Assembly (NCBI GenBank): GCA_965368085.1
Contig: CBDULP010000041.1
Span: 1 to 8,194, forward strand
DNA from: Peptoclostridium sp965368085
GTDB lineage: Bacteria; Bacillota; Clostridia; Peptostreptococcales; Peptostreptococcaceae
Reading direction: 5' to 3'
DNA length: 8,194 nt
Shown here: positions 6,493 through 8,194 of the stretch, piece after piece
How positions within the stretch are numbered: the stretch's first letter is position 1
Layout: the number at the start of each line of letters is the position of its first letter
The notes under the pieces: generated by a model
Database searches by the model: none
Seen by the model: the letters and a program-made list of their open reading frames with translations, nothing else
Told to the model about the DNA's origin: nothing
Position numbers and translations under genes: made by a program

Positions 6493-6502
6493 CAGATGAC
6501 AT
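6464..6502 (-). CDS. Possible 12-codon leader peptide overlapping the attenuator
   Basis: ATG at 6502 opens a 12-codon frame, MSSEIWERLSLS, stopping at TAA 6466-6464. The ribosome site is weak (GGA, 6 bases upstream). The frame spans the left arm and inner stem of the terminator at 6453-6492, and its stop lies directly before the right arm, so a ribosome at the stop would cover the right arm and block the hairpin. A frame this short is common by chance; only its position makes it of interest. Confidence 0.25.
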   Translation of the reverse strand: MSSEIWERLSLS

Positions 6503-6530
6503 TGCAAATCCGCACACGCTGCAGATCAAA

Positions 6531-6559
6531 ATTATAATATGTACCGGCGCCCCCTACAA
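6531..6559 (-). promoter_or_regulatory. Sigma-A-like promoter for the three-domain lyase gene
   Basis: A perfect TATAAT (6536-6531) lies 17 bases after TTGTAG (6559-6554) on the minus strand. The -35 matches three of six bases, so an activator may be needed. The spacer is unusually GC-rich for this gap and contains the palindrome GGCGCC (6546-6551). The predicted start is near 6524. The transcript would begin in a 7-pair hairpin (arms 6526-6520 and 6514-6508), which could protect the 5' end. The leader would be about 300 bases long. Confidence 0.55.
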
Positions 6560-6737
6560 ATCAGGCACCCACTCTGAAAATATGTAATTTTAATTTTCCA
6601 TTAAGTAAAATTTGACTTTCTATTGAATTCCCGTTGTCTATAGTATAAGTTCACATAGCCAGATATCATATCCACCAAAAGTCCCATTTTAACTTTTTGT
6701 ATAATTATATTTAATATTCATCTCAATATTGGGTAGT
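6560..6737. other. AT-rich gap downstream of the heparinase-type gene
   Basis: No gene or clear regulatory signal is seen here. The best inverted repeat (AAAAGT/ACTTTT near 6678-6696) is AT-rich and lacks a following T-run on the minus strand, so no terminator can be called for the upstream gene. Some read-through into the leader region is therefore possible. The whole non-coding stretch is 6235-6737; its left part is covered by the promoter, attenuator and leader entries. Confidence 0.5.
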
Positions 6738-8194
6738 CTAATTTTCACTTTCAATATCGATATAAGTGCTGATGTTTTGCTTTCCTTCGAACCTGCCTTT
6801 GCACCTTACTGCAAGGGTTTTCACTTTTTCCATGTAACGCTTCGACTCCCATGCCTCCTCTAAATGCACCCGCATATCACAGTCTGCTTCAAATTCCATA
6901 ACTGCATTTGTATTTTCGTCAATTGAAATATGTATTGTATTATCTGATTTCTTAACAGCCTTCACACCGCTTGAAAGCATAAACGTAAGAATCCATTCTC
7001 CTTGCGCGCCGTATATGCTATCTGTGATGCTTATTCTGGCAGGCTTTTCATATTTTATATCCCTTTGGTGGATACAGGGTGAATATCCGTCGTGTCTTGC
7101 TGATACAAAGTCTTCATTTTCCGAAAAACTGTAGTCCAAAAGCACAGCATTAGCCCTTTCCCCCCAAAGAAATTCTCCCTTCATATGCGACTGGTCTTTT
7201 CCGTCTATCTCAACAGTATTGTGGTTTACCGTTTTTCTGAAATAGTCTCTCCACTCTCTTTTTGTGTGGTATACGTACGTTCCCGGATCCACAAAAATTT
7301 CCCTTGCTCCAATCTTGAGCGTAATAGACAGTGCATCTGCATGTCCATGCGCCGCTATGGATCCATATCCAAGCTCTCCGTGGTCAAACGTCAGCAGCAC
7401 TTCACCAGCTTCACACTCACCCCTAATTACAGTGTAGCCTCCGCTTTCATATATTGTCGATTTTTGTACTGGCAACTTTTCAATATTGCCAGAAATCTTC
7501 TTCGGGTCAAAAATCCAGTTTATGTTCGGATGCAGCTTTTCCATTTGAACATACTCTTTTCCAAGAAGTATAGAACAGCCTTGAAGCACGTATTCATAAT
7601 GGTTAAACTCGCCGCCATAAAGGTCTAAAAGCTTTCCGTCGTCAGAATCTCCTATTTCAACCACATTACCTTTTGCATCCATAATGTCCCTTAAAAAAAG
7701 GCACATCTTATCCAAAATCTCGTCAATATGCCTTGGATACTGTATGGAATTTTTTTTAAGCAGTGAAATACAAAGCATGTACGCCTCTATTACAAAGCTG
7801 TGGTAGTGAACAGCCTGCTCTTTGTCAACCCCGTCGTCATGCACCTGTCTTTTTATTTCTTCTGACAGGACTTCCACAGATTCATCCACCCATTTCCCTA
7901 TTCCAAAAAAAACGCCGCAAATGCATACAATACTCATTTCAACTATCAGGTGGTTGTTCGCCGAAGAATATTTGGACCTATGCTCCATCACGTATTCAAC
8001 CTGGTTGAGCAGAGCACACTTTAAGTCCTTTAAAAGCTTGTCATGCGACTCTCCGGATGATGCACTCAAAAACGCATATGCCCACATCCACGAATACGCC
8101 CTTATGGCCATTTCCATGGGGCTTGTCCAGCCAATCCCCTTCATGAATGGATTTTTTTGAACCCAATCGTAAAAATTCTCTTTTAAAGCCTCCA
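6738..8194 (-). CDS. Heparinase II/III-type polysaccharide lyase, 5' end missing
   Basis: The frame is open to the right edge and 484 residues are visible. An ATG at 8144 is not the start: 16 upstream codons continue the family, giving DWVQKNPFMKGIGWTSPMEM, the conserved end of the N-terminal helical domain region. Counting from M8144 as 1, the (alpha/alpha) toroid runs to about 215 with SANNHL (61-66) and VDKEQAVHYHSF (106-117); the beta-sandwich follows with AHGHADALSI (265-274), FVDPGTYVYH (284-293) and VNHNTVEIDG (306-315). N63/N64, Y114 and H266/H268 fit the Asn, Tyr and His used in heparinase III and PL15/PL17-type alginate lyases. H268, D286 and H308 may bind a metal. Such enzymes cleave uronic-acid glycans by beta-elimination. 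Family members lie in both catabolic and capsule loci; here the context is biosynthetic. Any signal peptide lies outside the window. The specificity is unknown. Confidence 0.88.
   Translation of the reverse strand, partial: EALKENFYDWVQKNPFMKGIGWTSPMEMAIRAYSWMWAYAFLSASSGESHDKLLKDLKCALLNQVEYVMEHRSKYSSANNHLIVEMSIVCICGVFFGIGKWVDESVEVLSEEIKRQVHDDGVDKEQAVHYHSFVIEAYMLCISLLKKNSIQYPRHIDEILDKMCLFLRDIMDAKGNVVEIGDSDDGKLLDLYGGEFNHYEYVLQGCSILLGKEYVQMEKLHPNINWIFDPKKISGNIEKLPVQKSTIYESGGYTVIRGECEAGEVLLTFDHGELGYGSIAAHGHADALSITLKIGAREIFVDPGTYVYHTKREWRDYFRKTVNHNTVEIDGKDQSHMKGEFLWGERANAVLLDYSFSENEDFVSARHDGYSPCIHQRDIKYEKPARISITDSIYGAQGEWILTFMLSSGVKAVKKSDNTIHISIDENTNAVMEFEADCDMRVHLEEAWESKRYMEKVKTLAVRCKGRFEGKQNISTYIDIESEN

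Noticed and set aside
6235..6530. c-di-GMP riboswitch in the leader
   Set aside because: Fragments such as GGCAAAC and CGCAAA occur, but the ordered class I core with its paired stems, and the class II core, are not seen.
8142..8144. ATG at 8144 as the start of the heparinase-type gene
   Set aside because: The frame continues to the edge, and the upstream residues DWVQKNPF belong to the conserved family motif, so this Met is internal.
7185..8160. Several plus-strand open frames opposite the heparinase-type gene
   Set aside because: They are antisense to conserved family motifs and have no recognisable product or ribosome site.
1..8194. CRISPR array, insertion sequence, tRNA or rRNA
   Set aside because: No regularly spaced repeats, transposase motifs, terminal inverted repeats or conserved RNA cores were found.

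Overview
This window is a stretch of an exopolysaccharide or capsule locus. Every supported gene lies on the minus strand, so it reads from right to left. The moderately low GC content, purine-rich Shine-Dalgarno sites (including GAGGTGG and AAGGGGGA), a likely UUG start, a Gram-positive-style signal peptide and intrinsic terminators with U-tracts suggest a Bacillota, probably clostridial, chromosome. This assignment is an inference; no rRNA or marker gene is present.

Layout in transcription order. (1) 8194-6738: a heparinase II/III-type polysaccharide lyase, open at the right edge, with the family's Asn, Tyr and His active-site signatures intact. (2) 6737-6226: a 500-base gap with a good sigma-A-like promoter (6531-6559) and a long leader. 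The leader contains an intrinsic terminator that overlaps a 12-codon reading frame, so it may be an attenuator. (3) 6225-4009: a secreted protein of 738 residues built from three copies of one jelly-roll lyase fold joined by Pro/Glu/Thr linkers. Only the last copy keeps the apparent catalytic residues. (4) 4008-3734: a strong terminator, a second hairpin and a weak promoter/operator candidate. (5) 3733-2726: a single-domain paralogue of the last copy, with a hydrophobic N-terminus. (6) 2602-1250: a nucleotide-sugar 6-dehydrogenase that resembles GDP-mannose dehydrogenase (AlgD) more than UDP-glucose dehydrogenase. (7) 1245-46: a family-4 glycosyltransferase, 4 bases after the dehydrogenase. 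(8) 31-1: the first ten codons of a sugar-nucleotide pyrophosphorylase (MKGIILAGGK), cut by the left edge.

How the genes may work together. The pyrophosphorylase makes an activated sugar, the dehydrogenase makes an activated uronic acid (probably GDP-mannuronate), and the glycosyltransferase adds a sugar to a lipid-linked repeat or chain. The three lyase genes would cut or trim a uronic-acid polymer, perhaps the cell's own product, much as AlgL accompanies AlgD in Pseudomonas alginate loci. None of the known alginate polymerase, secretion or acetylation genes is seen here. The polymer's identity, and whether the lyases act on self or foreign polysaccharide, therefore remain inference. The combination of an AlgD-like enzyme, three lyase genes of two unrelated folds and a structured leader is the part most likely to be undescribed.
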